NCBI GenBank assembly: GCA_003661365.1
Contig: QMVZ01000003.1
Location: 1 to 33,188 of the forward strand
Origin: Thermoproteota archaeon
GTDB taxonomy: Archaea > Korarchaeota > Korarchaeia > Korarchaeales > Korarchaeaceae
Direction: 5' to 3'
Length of the DNA: 33,188 bases
Shown: in pieces, positions 1-8,934 of the stretch
How positions within the stretch are numbered: position 1 is the stretch's first letter
Layout of the letters: each line of letters opens with the position of its first letter
Position numbers and translations under genes: made by a program
Notes under the pieces: generated by a model
The model's input: the letters and a program-made list of their open reading frames with translations, nothing else
Database searches by the model: none
What the model was told of the DNA's origin: nothing

Positions 1-2
1 AA

Positions 3-347
3 GAACCGATGGATGTCAGGGTAGTTGAAATAATGATTCATAAAGAACAAATGACTACAAGACCCCTTAAGATGCCAGAGGACACTTACTCTTGGCTAAA
101 GACAGAAATAAGAAGGGTAAACATGATGAAGGACTCAGATCCTCTCGAAATAAGGCGATTAACATCCAATCTTTTTGATTTAAGCTCAGCAAGGTTGAGA
201 AAAATAGTCAGATATCTCTTGCTTTCTCATGTTGATGATATGGAGTGGAGAATTCTTGAGCATCTTACTCCTGAGGAGAGGGTATTATATCTAGTCCTTA
301 AGGGAATTATAGATAAGTGGAGGAAGGATCTGAGGGAGGAGAAGTAG
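3..347 (+). CDS. GINS-complex subunit, A-domain (probably 5'-partial)
   Basis: GINS binds MCM at the replication fork as part of the archaeal CMG-like helicase. The visible protein is almost entirely a helical GINS A-domain. A PLKMPEDTYSWL segment (about residues 19-30 counted from the ATG at 9) resembles the 'LP-x-D-F-Y' helix, followed by a basic RLRKIVRYLLL helix and a LTPEERVLYLVLKGII helix ending the protein. Archaeal GINS proteins also have a small B domain: after the A-domain in the Gins51 type, before it in the Gins23 type. Nothing follows the A-domain here, so a B domain, if present, must lie upstream. The frame is open to the window edge, so the ATG at 9 may be internal. Six bases separate it from mcm, the usual neighbour of gins23. 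Family call fairly confident; subtype inferred. Confidence 0.65.
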   Translation, partial: EPMDVRVVEIMIHKEQMTTRPLKMPEDTYSWLKTEIRRVNMMKDSDPLEIRRLTSNLFDLSSARLRKIVRYLLLSHVDDMEWRILEHLTPEERVLYLVLKGIIDKWRKDLREEK

Positions 348-353
348 GTAAAA

Positions 354-3300
354 ATGAGTCTTGTAAGCTCTCCTTCTATTCCAACGGACATCAAGAGTTT
401 AAAGGCCATTTACAAGAGATTCCTAGAGGAATACAAAGACAAATCCGGAGAAGCCAAGTACAGGCGTGCCATCGATGAGATGATAGCTAATGGACGGCGA
501 TCTCTTATAATTGATTACCACGACCTGTTTGGTTACCCCCTGACAAGAGAACTAGCAAGAGATTTGCATTTTAATCCTGAGAAGCACATAGAGGCCGCGT
601 CTCAAGCTATTAAGGAAATTGTACTGACGTTAGTTGGAGACCTCGATTCCCCAGAAGTTACTTTCGTGAAATATCCCTTTCACGCAAGATTTGATAATCT
701 TCCTGAGACCACTAGCATAAGGGAGCTGCACTCTCAAGTCCTTAATAGATTCGTTCAAATAAAGGGGATCGTAATAAGAGTTTCTGAGATATTTGCCAGG
801 ATTTCGAAAGCAGCTTATCGATGCAAAAGCTGCGATGAGATGATCTTGATCGACCTCATGAAAGGAGAGCAAGACATTCCAAAAGTATGTCCTAATTGTG
901 GAGGAAGGCTTCTCTTTGATGAAGGGAATAGCGAGTACATCAATTGGCAACATATAAGGATACAAGAACTCCCGGAAGACCTACCACCTGGAGCCATGCC
1001 TAAGCACATCGAGGCAGAGCTTTGGGACGATTTAGTGGACAAAGTAAAGCCAGGAGATCAGATAATTGCAACGGGGGTCATTAAACTCCAACCTGCTTCA
1101 GGTTCTAGAAGGATCTCCACGAGACCCGTGTTAATTTACAAGAGGTACTTGGACCTCAACAATATCAAGGTCCCGTCAAAGGTTTACGAGAAGGTGGATA
1201 TATCGCCCGAGGACGAGAAGATTATTCTGAACCTAGCAAAGGATCCGAACATTGAAGAAAAGCTACTAAACTCAATAGCGCCCGCAATTTACGGATGGAG
1301 ACATATAAAGAAAGCAATCGTCTTAGCACTTTTTGGAGGCAACCCCCTTGTCCTTCCAGATGGGACGAAAATAAGAGGCGAGTTACACCTTTTGTTGGTA
1401 GGGGACCCTGGAGTCGCTAAGTGTGTGTCTGGGGATACCCTTGTATTTGTTGATGGAGAATTTTGCAGGATTGCTGATTTGGCTGAAGAATTATTGAAAA
1501 AGGGAAACAAAAGATTAGAAGACGGATATGCTGCAGAGGGCAATTTTAAAGTCCTTTCTATGACAAAGGATATGAAGATAGAGGAGAAAAAATGCGCAGG
1601 AATCGCAAAGAGAAAGGCTCCAGGTACTTTACTCGAAATAAAGACCGAGAGGGGACTTTCTATAAAAGTTACCCCAACTCATCCGTTTTTGACGATAGAC
1701 AAGAATGGACGGCCCCAATATGTGAAAGCAGAAGATCTGTTAATGGGATCTTATGTGGCTACTCTAGGACTTTTTGAGACTAAGCACAACCGCGATCCTC
1801 CCAAATGTTCTTTGAAAGTTGACCACGAACTAATGGAGATTTTAGGCTTCCTTTTGGGAAAGGCACAGTTTAGAAAGAGAAAATCCACAGTCCTAGTTAC
1901 TGTTCAAGCAAATGAAAGGTGTATAAACAGATTTACAAAACTAGTTAAGGGCTGTTTAAAGGCTAGAGGAGTCCGTGTGTATGAAACTAGGGGGAAAAAT
2001 AAGAAAATTGGGTTCTATATTTCCAAAGGCGTGTATGAAGACATGCTTTCGTTAATTCCGTCATTACAAGACAAGAAGATAGCCAGAAAGCTGCCATCAT
2101 GGCTAATCTATTCTCATAAAGATCTTGTACTGCCTTTTATCAAAGGATATGTTGCTTCTTCAGCCAATTTTTCCGAAAAACTCAAGAAATTATGGTTTTA
2201 CACGTATAATCAGGGGTTAACGCATCAGGTTAGGCTTATTCTCTTGAAGTTAGGAATAGCTCCAGATGTTGAGGTAAATAGGACGTGTAAGATAATTCTA
2301 AAGGGAGGTCCTCTTAAGCAATTTATAGGTTTAGTAGAAGAAGACTTTCCATTTTTCAATGGTTATGATTCAAAGATTGCAGGACCTAACAGCAAGCAAG
2401 CGAGACAAAGCCTTGGAGTTCCTCGCATAGGAAAGCTTGTAAAGAAGATTCGTGAAGAAATGAAAATTCCTAGGTCAACCCTTGCATCTCTCACAGGAAT
2501 CAAGCCTTATTTGCTTAGAAGATATGAACTTGGCATTTCAAGGGTTCCAAAAGAGCATCTAAGCAAGATCTCTAAGGCACTCAGGAAGGAGTTAAAGAGG
2601 AGATCCTCCACTTTCAGAAAGGCCGAAGTTGCCTCCATAAGAAAAGATCTCGGCCTTTTAGACTTCATTTCTGAGTCTACGGTGGATTGGGAAAGGGTAG
2701 TTGAGATAAAGAAGATAAGGAGGCATGAAGGCTGGGTATATGATATAGAGGTCCCTGGAACGAGAAACTTTGTAGCAAACGGATTTATTGTCCACAACAG
2801 CCAGTTCTTGAAGTATGCCGCAGAAGTTTCCCCAAGGGGATTATATACGACTGGAAAAGGCTCCACTGCTGCTGGTTTGACTGCTGCTGTGATTAGAGAA
2901 CCTGCAACAGGGGGTTGGACGCTGGAGGCAGGGGCTCTCGTGATTGCAGATGGTGGAATCGCTTGCATAGACGAGTTCGATAAGATGAACGAAGATGATA
3001 GAAGAGCTATTCATGAAGCGATGGAACAGCAGTCATATCATCCCTCAACTGAAATACAGTTCGCAGATGGAACCAAAAAACGGATTGGACAGTTTGTAGA
3101 TGAACTCATGGAAAAGCATCCAGAAAAAGTCATTGACGGCATAAACTGTCAGATTTTGCCTCTAGATCAAGAAATTGAAGTTTTCACAGTTGATCTTAGG
3201 ACATTTGAGATAAAGAGATCGAGAATTGATAGGGTAAGTAGGCACTTGGCTCCTTCATATTTTGTTAAGCTGAAGTTTTCGAATGGTAGAGAGGTAATTG

Positions 3301-4421
3301 TAACGCCAGAACATCCTGTTTTTGTTTATGATGAGGGTACTTTGATAACCAAGCCGGCTATCGAAGTTGAAAGCGGTGAGTCAACATTAGGCGTTCAAAG
3401 GCTTCCTGAGTTTTGTACATTATTCTCTAGAGATTGTAATAAGATTGAGGAACTTGTTATGAAGGATGGTGGCTTCAATCTGCTAACCATAGAAAGCGTA
3501 GAGGTCGTGCCAAACAAAGGAGATCTTTCGACGAAATGGGTCTACGATGTCACAGTAGAACCGACTCATAACTTTGTTTCACATGGTGTTGTTCTACATA
3601 ACACGGTATCTATAGCAAAAGCTGGAATAGTTGCGACGCTAAACGCGAGGACAACAATTATAGCTGCCGCAAATCCGAAAAGAGGTCGCTATGACGCAGA
3701 TTTATCTGTTGCAGAGAACATCAACTTGCCTCCAACGATCTTATCGCGTTTCGATTTGATTTTCGTAATTAGAGACATTCCTGATGTAACTCTGGACGAG
3801 AAAATAGCAGACCACATCCTCGCCCTTAGAGCTGGAACAGGAAAAGAAGCTCAGCCCCCAATTCCCCCAGATCTTCTAGAAAAGTACATTGCTTATGCAA
3901 GGAAGAGAATCAGACCGGTAATGTCTGAAAAAGCTGCGGAGTTAATCAAACAGTTTTACCTTGAAATGAGAAAGATGAGCATGAAGAAGGAGCAAGAGAT
4001 GGCTTTTGAATCTGTTGCAATCACTCCGAGACAATTAGAAGCCTTGATCAGGCTTAGCGAAGCCAGAGCAAAGATGTTTTTGAGGAGAGAAGTTACCGAG
4101 GAAGACGCAAAGGAAGCCATCGAACTCATGAAGATAATGCTGAGCACAGTTGGATACGATGTTGTCAGCGGTAGATACGACATATATGGTGTTATGGCTG
4201 GTAAGTACATATCTGAAGCAGAAAGACGTGCTAAAGAGATTGAGTTCTTAAGGGAAATGGAAGAAGATAGGAAAGGCCCTGTTCCGAAGGTAGAGTTCAT
4301 TCAGGAGATATCTAGGTTGCTAGGTATAAAGGAGGAAATCATTGAGAAGGATCTCAGAGTTCTTAGGGAAGAAGGTCATATATATGAACCTAGACCCGGA
4401 TACCTTTCCTTAGTAAGGTGA
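354..4421 (+). CDS. mcm: Replicative DNA helicase MCM (Cdc21) with two inteins
   Basis: Hexameric AAA+ 3'-5' helicase that unwinds DNA at the replication fork. The precursor is 1355 aa. Removing inteins at residues 357-815 and 894-1083 leaves 706 aa, a normal archaeal MCM length. The N-terminal domain has a C4 zinc site (C157, C160, C179, C182). Walker A, GDPGVAKS, is split by intein 1 between K and S. Walker B is IACIDEFDKM, and the following HEAMEQQ/T motif is split by intein 2. The arginine-finger motif LSRFDLIF and a C-terminal winged helix (FIQEISRLLGIKEE onward) are present. Each host motif is restored exactly by excision, and the frame is open throughout, so this is not a pseudogene. 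It follows the GINS gene by 6 bases and precedes hel308 by 5, suggesting one replication operon. Activity depends on both inteins splicing. Confidence 0.97.
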   Translation: MSLVSSPSIPTDIKSLKAIYKRFLEEYKDKSGEAKYRRAIDEMIANGRRSLIIDYHDLFGYPLTRELARDLHFNPEKHIEAASQAIKEIVLTLVGDLDSPEVTFVKYPFHARFDNLPETTSIRELHSQVLNRFVQIKGIVIRVSEIFARISKAAYRCKSCDEMILIDLMKGEQDIPKVCPNCGGRLLFDEGNSEYINWQHIRIQELPEDLPPGAMPKHIEAELWDDLVDKVKPGDQIIATGVIKLQPASGSRRISTRPVLIYKRYLDLNNIKVPSKVYEKVDISPEDEKIILNLAKDPNIEEKLLNSIAPAIYGWRHIKKAIVLALFGGNPLVLPDGTKIRGELHLLLVGDPGVAKCVSGDTLVFVDGEFCRIADLAEELLKKGNKRLEDGYAAEGNFKVLSMTKDMKIEEKKCAGIAKRKAPGTLLEIKTERGLSIKVTPTHPFLTIDKNGRPQYVKAEDLLMGSYVATLGLFETKHNRDPPKCSLKVDHELMEILGFLLGKAQFRKRKSTVLVTVQANERCINRFTKLVKGCLKARGVRVYETRGKNKKIGFYISKGVYEDMLSLIPSLQDKKIARKLPSWLIYSHKDLVLPFIKGYVASSANFSEKLKKLWFYTYNQGLTHQVRLILLKLGIAPDVEVNRTCKIILKGGPLKQFIGLVEEDFPFFNGYDSKIAGPNSKQARQSLGVPRIGKLVKKIREEMKIPRSTLASLTGIKPYLLRRYELGISRVPKEHLSKISKALRKELKRRSSTFRKAEVASIRKDLGLLDFISESTVDWERVVEIKKIRRHEGWVYDIEVPGTRNFVANGFIVHNSQFLKYAAEVSPRGLYTTGKGSTAAGLTAAVIREPATGGWTLEAGALVIADGGIACIDEFDKMNEDDRRAIHEAMEQQSYHPSTEIQFADGTKKRIGQFVDELMEKHPEKVIDGINCQILPLDQEIEVFTVDLRTFEIKRSRIDRVSRHLAPSYFVKLKFSNGREVIVTPEHPVFVYDEGTLITKPAIEVESGESTLGVQRLPEFCTLFSRDCNKIEELVMKDGGFNLLTIESVEVVPNKGDLSTKWVYDVTVEPTHNFVSHGVVLHNTVSIAKAGIVATLNARTTIIAAANPKRGRYDADLSVAENINLPPTILSRFDLIFVIRDIPDVTLDEKIADHILALRAGTGKEAQPPIPPDLLEKYIAYARKRIRPVMSEKAAELIKQFYLEMRKMSMKKEQEMAFESVAITPRQLEALIRLSEARAKMFLRREVTEEDAKEAIELMKIMLSTVGYDVVSGRYDIYGVMAGKYISEAERRAKEIEFLREMEEDRKGPVPKVEFIQEISRLLGIKEEIIEKDLRVLREEGHIYEPRPGYLSLVR
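1422..2798 (+). other. Intein 1 of MCM (459 aa), Walker A site, with degenerate LAGLIDADG endonuclease and HTH
   Basis: In-frame protein-splicing element, MCM residues 357-815. It begins with Cys1 (CVSGDTLVFVDG, block A), has a VTPTHPFL block B, a VYDIEVPGTRNFVANG block F, and ends FIVHN before extein Ser816. The middle is homing-endonuclease sized, but both LAGLIDADG-type helices look damaged. The first reads LGFLLGKA (497-504) with Lys where the catalytic Asp is expected. The second reads PFIKGYVASS (594-603) with no acidic residue. A Cro/CI-like helix-turn-helix follows at about 690-740 (REEMKIPRSTLASLTGI). The splicing residues look intact. I infer a splicing-competent intein whose endonuclease is probably inactive. 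Archaeal MCM/Cdc21 inteins in conserved motifs are known from Thermococcales. Confidence 0.93.
3033..3602 (+). other. Intein 2 of MCM (190 aa mini-intein), HEAMEQQ/T site
   Basis: In-frame protein-splicing element, MCM residues 894-1083. It starts with Ser1 (SYHPSTEIQFADG) right after HEAMEQQ, has a block B with VTPEHPVFV, a block F with VYDVTVEPTHNFVSHG, and ends VVLHN before extein Thr1084. At 190 aa there is no room for an endonuclease domain, so it is a mini-intein that cannot home by itself. Joining the flanks restores the MCM sequence MEQQ-TVSIAKAG. The nucleophile is Ser rather than the Cys of intein 1, so the two elements are not simple recent duplicates of each other. Confidence 0.92.
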
Positions 4422-4426
4422 ATTGA

Positions 4427-6571
4427 TTGCTGCTTGAACAGGCTCCGCTCCCAGAAAACATCAAGACCGCACTAAAGGGATGGGGTATTACCAAGCTCTT
4501 TCCTCCTCAGCAAGAAATCATAAAAAAGGGACTTGTTTCGTCAGGAAATTTCGTTTTGGCGGCTCCTACTGCAAGCGGCAAGACTTTGGCAGCCGAGCTA
4601 GCTATGCTCAACGAGCTGTTCAATGGAGGGAAAATAGTTTATGTCGTGCCTCTAAGGGCCCTGGCTTCGGAGAAATTCTCAAGCTTTTATCCTAGATATA
4701 AGGCTCTTGGATTTTCTGTTAGAATAAGTGTTGGAGACTATGATTCATCTGAAGAGCCTTTGCGAAAAGATGACTTGATCATAACCACTTATGAGAAGTT
4801 TGATTCAATACTTAGGCACCGAGCTTCATGGATCGGGGATATTAGCGCAATCATCTTTGATGAGATACATTATGTGGCTGATGAAGGTAGAGGTCCAGCT
4901 ATCGAGATGACTGTAGCTAAATTCATGGATTTAAACGAGACATGTAGACGAATAGCGCTTAGTGCAACCATTCAAAACATAGATCAAATAGCTGAGTGGT
5001 TGGAAGCTCAACCAATCGTAGTAGATTGGAGACCGGTCCCCTTAAGATATGGTGTTTTCTACAAAGGAGAAATAGTATTCCAGGATGGCAGGCGCCAAAC
5101 GTTACATGATGGTGGGGACTTGTCTGATCTAATTTTGGATTGTTTGGATGGGGGGCAGGTTCTGATCTTTTACATGAGAAGGAAAGCAGCGGTTAGCGGA
5201 GCTAAGAAAATAGCTAGGATATTCAAGAAATACGATGTTAAAATAGACAGGGAGGTCCTTTCTGAAAAGGCAGAGGAACTCGTTGAAGATGAGCCTTCAT
5301 CGCATCTTGCCAGAGAATTGGCAAGCGTTCTAAGGGAAGGGGTTGCGTTTCACCACGCAGGTCTCTCTCACAGAATGAGGACCATAGTGGAGGATTTGTT
5401 CAGGAGAAGATTTCTTCTAGCGCTTACGGCTACTCCAACTCTGGCAGCAGGCGTAAATCTGCCTGCTAGAAGGGTTGTTATCGCTTCTTACATGCGTTAT
5501 GATAGTATGGCTGGATATTCAAGGCCAATCTCCACGATGGAGTTCAAACAAATGGCAGGTAGGGCTGGAAGGCCAGATTACGATGAGGTAGGGGAGGCAC
5601 TTATCATTGCTCGATCTAAAGCAGAAACACAGAAGTTGTTTGAAAAATACCTATTTGCAGCCCCCGAACCAATATCCTCAAGCCTTCACAGCATAACGAA
5701 GTTAAGAGCTCAGATTTTATCTTTAGTAGCTTTAAAGGAGCCTACAAACGAAAAGGAGATAGAAGAGGTCCTTAACAAAACTCTGTTTTCCATACAAGGA
5801 GGAAGAAGGCTAATAATGAGGATTATTGACCCTATATTGGAGTTCTTACAGAAAAATGGGATGATTGAGAGAGTTGGAGGAGCATTGCTTGCCACAAAAC
5901 TTGGGAAAAGAGTTTCTCAGCTTTACATAGATCCGATGAGCGCCATTATGATGGTAGAAGCCATGGAGCCTGCTAATAGACTTTTGAAGAGGTCAATACA
6001 TGACCTGGAATTGTCTGTCTTGCAGTTTATTGGAATGCTACCAGATATGCCTAAGATAGGTCTAAGGAGGACAGAGTATGATAAAATCGGTATGATAATG
6101 GACGAATTAGAGTATCTTATTCCTCTTGCAGAGGCTCCTCTTGCATCATCGTATGAGTTACTTCAAACGATAAAGCTCGCGTTAACGCTAAGGGCTTGGA
6201 TAAGTGAGATGTCTATGGGTGAGATTGAGTACAAATTTAGAGTTGAGCCTGGTGATCTTCATAATGTCGTTCAAAACGCCGTATGGTTAGTATATTCGTT
6301 CTCTGAGATAGCAAGGCTGTTTCAAAAAAGAGAACTTTACAGATATCTTGAGAGGCTTATGGATAGGGTGAGATATGGGGTGAAGGATGAGTTGTTGGAT
6401 ATTGTGAGGATTCCCGGTATTGGTAGGAGAAGAGGCCGTATCTTGTATAATGCGGGATACACCTCCCCTGTTGAGATAGCACGCGCAGATGTGGCCGAGT
6501 TGGCGAGGCTTCCAGGTATTGGAGAGAAGATTGCCAGTAAGATAGTTCAGCTAGCTAGGGAGATGAACTAA
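4427..6571 (+). CDS. hel308: Hel308 superfamily 2 DNA helicase
   Basis: ATP-dependent 3'-5' DNA helicase acting on forked and stalled-replication structures, the archaeal relative of HELQ. It is 714 aa, the family norm. It has a Q-motif region (PPQQE, 26-30), Walker A APTASGKT (46-53), motif Ia VPLRALA, motif II DEIH (145-148), motif III SAT, and motif VI QMAGRAGRP near residue 375. The C-terminus holds the ratchet region and two helix-hairpin-helix units (IPGIGRRRG and LPGIGEKIA). The start is TTG at 4427, 5 bases after the mcm stop; an earlier in-frame GTG (4418) runs straight into a stop. The stop abuts the purB ATG. Co-transcription with mcm and gins fits a replication-fork repair role. 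Very confident. Confidence 0.96.
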   Translation: MLLEQAPLPENIKTALKGWGITKLFPPQQEIIKKGLVSSGNFVLAAPTASGKTLAAELAMLNELFNGGKIVYVVPLRALASEKFSSFYPRYKALGFSVRISVGDYDSSEEPLRKDDLIITTYEKFDSILRHRASWIGDISAIIFDEIHYVADEGRGPAIEMTVAKFMDLNETCRRIALSATIQNIDQIAEWLEAQPIVVDWRPVPLRYGVFYKGEIVFQDGRRQTLHDGGDLSDLILDCLDGGQVLIFYMRRKAAVSGAKKIARIFKKYDVKIDREVLSEKAEELVEDEPSSHLARELASVLREGVAFHHAGLSHRMRTIVEDLFRRRFLLALTATPTLAAGVNLPARRVVIASYMRYDSMAGYSRPISTMEFKQMAGRAGRPDYDEVGEALIIARSKAETQKLFEKYLFAAPEPISSSLHSITKLRAQILSLVALKEPTNEKEIEEVLNKTLFSIQGGRRLIMRIIDPILEFLQKNGMIERVGGALLATKLGKRVSQLYIDPMSAIMMVEAMEPANRLLKRSIHDLELSVLQFIGMLPDMPKIGLRRTEYDKIGMIMDELEYLIPLAEAPLASSYELLQTIKLALTLRAWISEMSMGEIEYKFRVEPGDLHNVVQNAVWLVYSFSEIARLFQKRELYRYLERLMDRVRYGVKDELLDIVRIPGIGRRRGRILYNAGYTSPVEIARADVAELARLPGIGEKIASKIVQLAREMN

Positions 6572-7933
6572 ATGCCCGTTCATCCTATTGAATATAGATA
6601 TGGTTCAAAAGAGATGAGGGAGATTTTCGAGATATCTACAAAGTACAAGCTTATGGCAGAGGTAGAGGCGGCTCTTGCTAAGGCAGAAGCCCAGGTGGGA
6701 CTTATACCTAAGGAAGCTGCTGAACATATAGTTAAAGCTGTAAGGGATGGTAGAATTCGGCCAGAGCGGATATTTGAGTTAGAGAAGGTCACTCAGCACG
6801 AAACCATGGCACTCGTTCTAACTATAGCAGAACAAGCTGGCCCTTATGGGGAATACGTGCACTTCGGTGCTACGTCCAACGATATATTAGATACGGCTCT
6901 AGCACTTCAACTAAAGCAGGCGATAACCTTAGTGAAACATAGACTCATTTCTTTAACAAGATCTATTATCGAGAGAGGGAGAGAAGCCCTAAATTTAATT
7001 TGTTTAGGCAGAACTCATGGAATAGCTGCTCTTCCAATGCCATTCGGGTTTAAACTTGCGGTCTGGGCTAGTATTATGAAAAATAACCTAGAAAGACTCA
7101 ATTCAGTTGAATCTAGAGTTGTTAGGGGTAAGATGAGTGGAGCTATAGGAACGATGGCTTCTTTTTATGGTAAGGGCAGGGAAATTCAGTCACTCGTTAT
7201 GCAAGAGCTGGGTTTGAGAGAAGCAGATATTTCAACTCAAATTGTACCGAGGGATTCGCTTGCTGAGTTAATATCCACACTGGCTCTGATCTCTTCAACA
7301 CTTGAACTAATTGCCAATGAGATAAGAAATCTGCAAAGGACTGAGATCGCAGAAGTAGAGGAGCCGTTCAAAGAGAGAAAGCAAGTTGGTTCTAGCACAA
7401 TGCCTCACAAGCGAAATCCCATAAGAAGCGAAAAGGTTTGCGGGCTAGCTAGAATAATGAGGGGTTTAGCTGTGGCTGCTTTTGAAAACGTAGTTCTTGA
7501 GCACGAAAGAGATCTCACAAACAGTTCTGTTGAACGAATAATGATTCCAGAAGCATTCCTCATTGTAGATGAGCAACTTAGATCGTTGGAATATGTCGTC
7601 AAGAACATGGTTCTAAAGGAAGAAGCGATGAAAGAGAACCTCAAGAGGGCGGGAGATCTCATAATGGCCGAAAGGGTGATGCTCGAACTGGCCAGGCGTC
7701 AAATGGGACGTCAAAAAGCCCACGAATTAATAAGAAACCTTTCAATGAGAGCCATGAAAGAAAGGAAGAGCTTTTTAGATCTACTCTCCCAAGAACCACT
7801 TGTTCTTGAGAAGATTTCTAAAGATGAAATTAGCTCTCTCTTAGATCCTGCTACCTACCTAGGAGAATCTAAAGAAGTGGCAGAGAAGATATTCAAGAGT
7901 ACTGAGGAGTTTTTAGACTCTATAACTACGTAA
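6572..7933 (+). CDS. purB: Adenylosuccinate lyase
   Basis: Catalyses two steps of purine synthesis: SAICAR to AICAR plus fumarate, and adenylosuccinate to AMP plus fumarate. It is a cytosolic homotetramer. The 453 aa protein carries the fumarase/lyase superfamily signature GSSTMPHKRNP at 273-283 (mobile catalytic loop), the GRTHG histidine region near 148-152, and the N-terminal HFGATSNDI segment typical of PurB. The ATG directly follows the hel308 stop, so it is probably translated from the same transcript, although its function is unrelated. Its last 8 bases overlap the 3' end of the convergent tRNA methyltransferase gene. Other superfamily members (argininosuccinate lyase, fumarase) fit less well. 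Confidence 0.95.
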   Translation: MPVHPIEYRYGSKEMREIFEISTKYKLMAEVEAALAKAEAQVGLIPKEAAEHIVKAVRDGRIRPERIFELEKVTQHETMALVLTIAEQAGPYGEYVHFGATSNDILDTALALQLKQAITLVKHRLISLTRSIIERGREALNLICLGRTHGIAALPMPFGFKLAVWASIMKNNLERLNSVESRVVRGKMSGAIGTMASFYGKGREIQSLVMQELGLREADISTQIVPRDSLAELISTLALISSTLELIANEIRNLQRTEIAEVEEPFKERKQVGSSTMPHKRNPIRSEKVCGLARIMRGLAVAAFENVVLEHERDLTNSSVERIMIPEAFLIVDEQLRSLEYVVKNMVLKEEAMKENLKRAGDLIMAERVMLELARRQMGRQKAHELIRNLSMRAMKERKSFLDLLSQEPLVLEKISKDEISSLLDPATYLGESKEVAEKIFKSTEEFLDSITT

Positions 7934-8723
7934 TTTGACTTTGTTGACCGTCGCTATCGATTATCTTTCTCATAATGATGATGAACCCCGTATGCCCTAT
8001 CATCCATGGCTTTGGCCTAGTTCTCCTCTCATCTACCTCGTATTCTCTAAGTAACACCTCATACACCTCTGCTACCCCGAAGCCATTGTCTTTAGCTGAT
8101 AGAACAACCTTCCTCATCTGTTCGTATGAGGGAACAAAACAGCAGATCGTTCCTCCGGGCTTTAAAGCTAAATGAGCTTGTTCGAAGACGTCCCAAGGAT
8201 TACCAATGTCCAGAAATATGGCGTCTACTTCTTTCTCGTCAAGATCTCTTATGTCTTTGTTTTTCAGGACTACATTCTTGACCCCAAATCTCTTTAAGTT
8301 CCTTGAAGCGAGTTTTAGAAAGTCTTTGTTTGTTTCATAACTAACGACTAAACCACTTTCCCCAACAGCAAATGAAAGACAGAGAGTTAGAGATCCAGAA
8401 CCCGTTCCTCCTTCAACAACTAAGGATCCTGGTGAGATGCCAGACTTAATTATCATGAAGGCGGCGTCCTTAGGATAAATTATCTGAGTCCTCCTAGGTA
8501 TTTGCTCCATTAGATCTGAAAGTGTAGGTTTTAGAACTAGAATGCTACCTCCTGTTGAGGTTTTGATTGAACTTCCCCACTCAAGTCCAATCACATCATC
8601 GTGACATATAGTCCCTAAATGGGTGTGGAAATACTCCCCTCTTCTCACTCGCCTTATAACTTTTCTCAATTCTCTTTTTCCTTTGTATATGAAAAGTACT
8701 AGATCGCCTTCTTTTATTGTCAT
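7926..8723 (-). CDS. trmI: tRNA (adenine-N1) methyltransferase, TrmI family (m1A57/58)
   Basis: SAM-dependent enzyme that methylates N1 of adenine in the T-loop of tRNA. The archaeal enzyme modifies A57 and A58, helping heat stability. The 265 aa protein has a small N-terminal beta domain (residues 1-65, starting MTIKEGDLVLFIYKGKRE) and a Rossmann methyltransferase domain. The SAM-binding loop is VEGGTGSGSLT (103-113), and the acidic motif DAIFLDIGNPW is where TrmI proteins bind the target base. The C-terminal TRPKPWMIGHTGFI segment is also TrmI-like. The ATG at 8723 lies about 25 bases below an AT-rich stretch (revcomp TTATTTA near 8746-8752), so the mRNA may be leaderless. It converges on purB with an 8-base overlap. 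Confidence 0.93.
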   Translation of the reverse strand: MTIKEGDLVLFIYKGKRELRKVIRRVRRGEYFHTHLGTICHDDVIGLEWGSSIKTSTGGSILVLKPTLSDLMEQIPRRTQIIYPKDAAFMIIKSGISPGSLVVEGGTGSGSLTLCLSFAVGESGLVVSYETNKDFLKLASRNLKRFGVKNVVLKNKDIRDLDEKEVDAIFLDIGNPWDVFEQAHLALKPGGTICCFVPSYEQMRKVVLSAKDNGFGVAEVYEVLLREYEVDERRTRPKPWMIGHTGFIIIMRKIIDSDGQQSQIT

Positions 8724-8902
8724 CTATGGATCATGTATGTGCGAGTAAATAATCATTGAAAAATTCGACTTGAGACGTATTCTATTTACGCACTCACCAT
8801 CACTTCAGATTCAATACTAACCGTTTCCTTATGTTCAAATAAAGATCTGTGGGTTCTTTCAAGGCTTAGGTTTCTTTTTTGGAGTTGCTTAAGGCATGTT
8901 AA

Positions 8903-8911
8903 CTTTTAAGA
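8903..8911 (+). promoter_or_regulatory. TATA box for the structured leader and winged-helix gene
   Basis: CTTTTAAGA lies about 27 bases upstream of position 8934, where the GC-rich structured segment begins. This is the usual archaeal TATA-to-start distance. It suggests transcription starts almost at the first base of that structure, leaving a leader of about 75 bases before the TTG at 9010. Inference from spacing only. Confidence 0.45.
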
Positions 8912-8934
8912 TAATGTTGATACATATATCTCAA

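Noticed and set aside
2507-2968. Long antisense open frames opposite mcm and several other genes
   Set aside because: They lie wholly opposite confidently identified coding sequence, have no ribosome sites and no recognisable protein features.
354-4421. MCM appearing twice the normal length, as a gene fusion or assembly error
   Set aside because: Two clean inteins with full splicing motifs explain the extra 649 residues and restore MCM motifs exactly.
8785-8815. Possible C/D box small RNA on the minus strand (CTGA next to GTGATGG)
   Set aside because: Only the internal D'/C'-like pair is present; no box C or terminal D box at the right distance.
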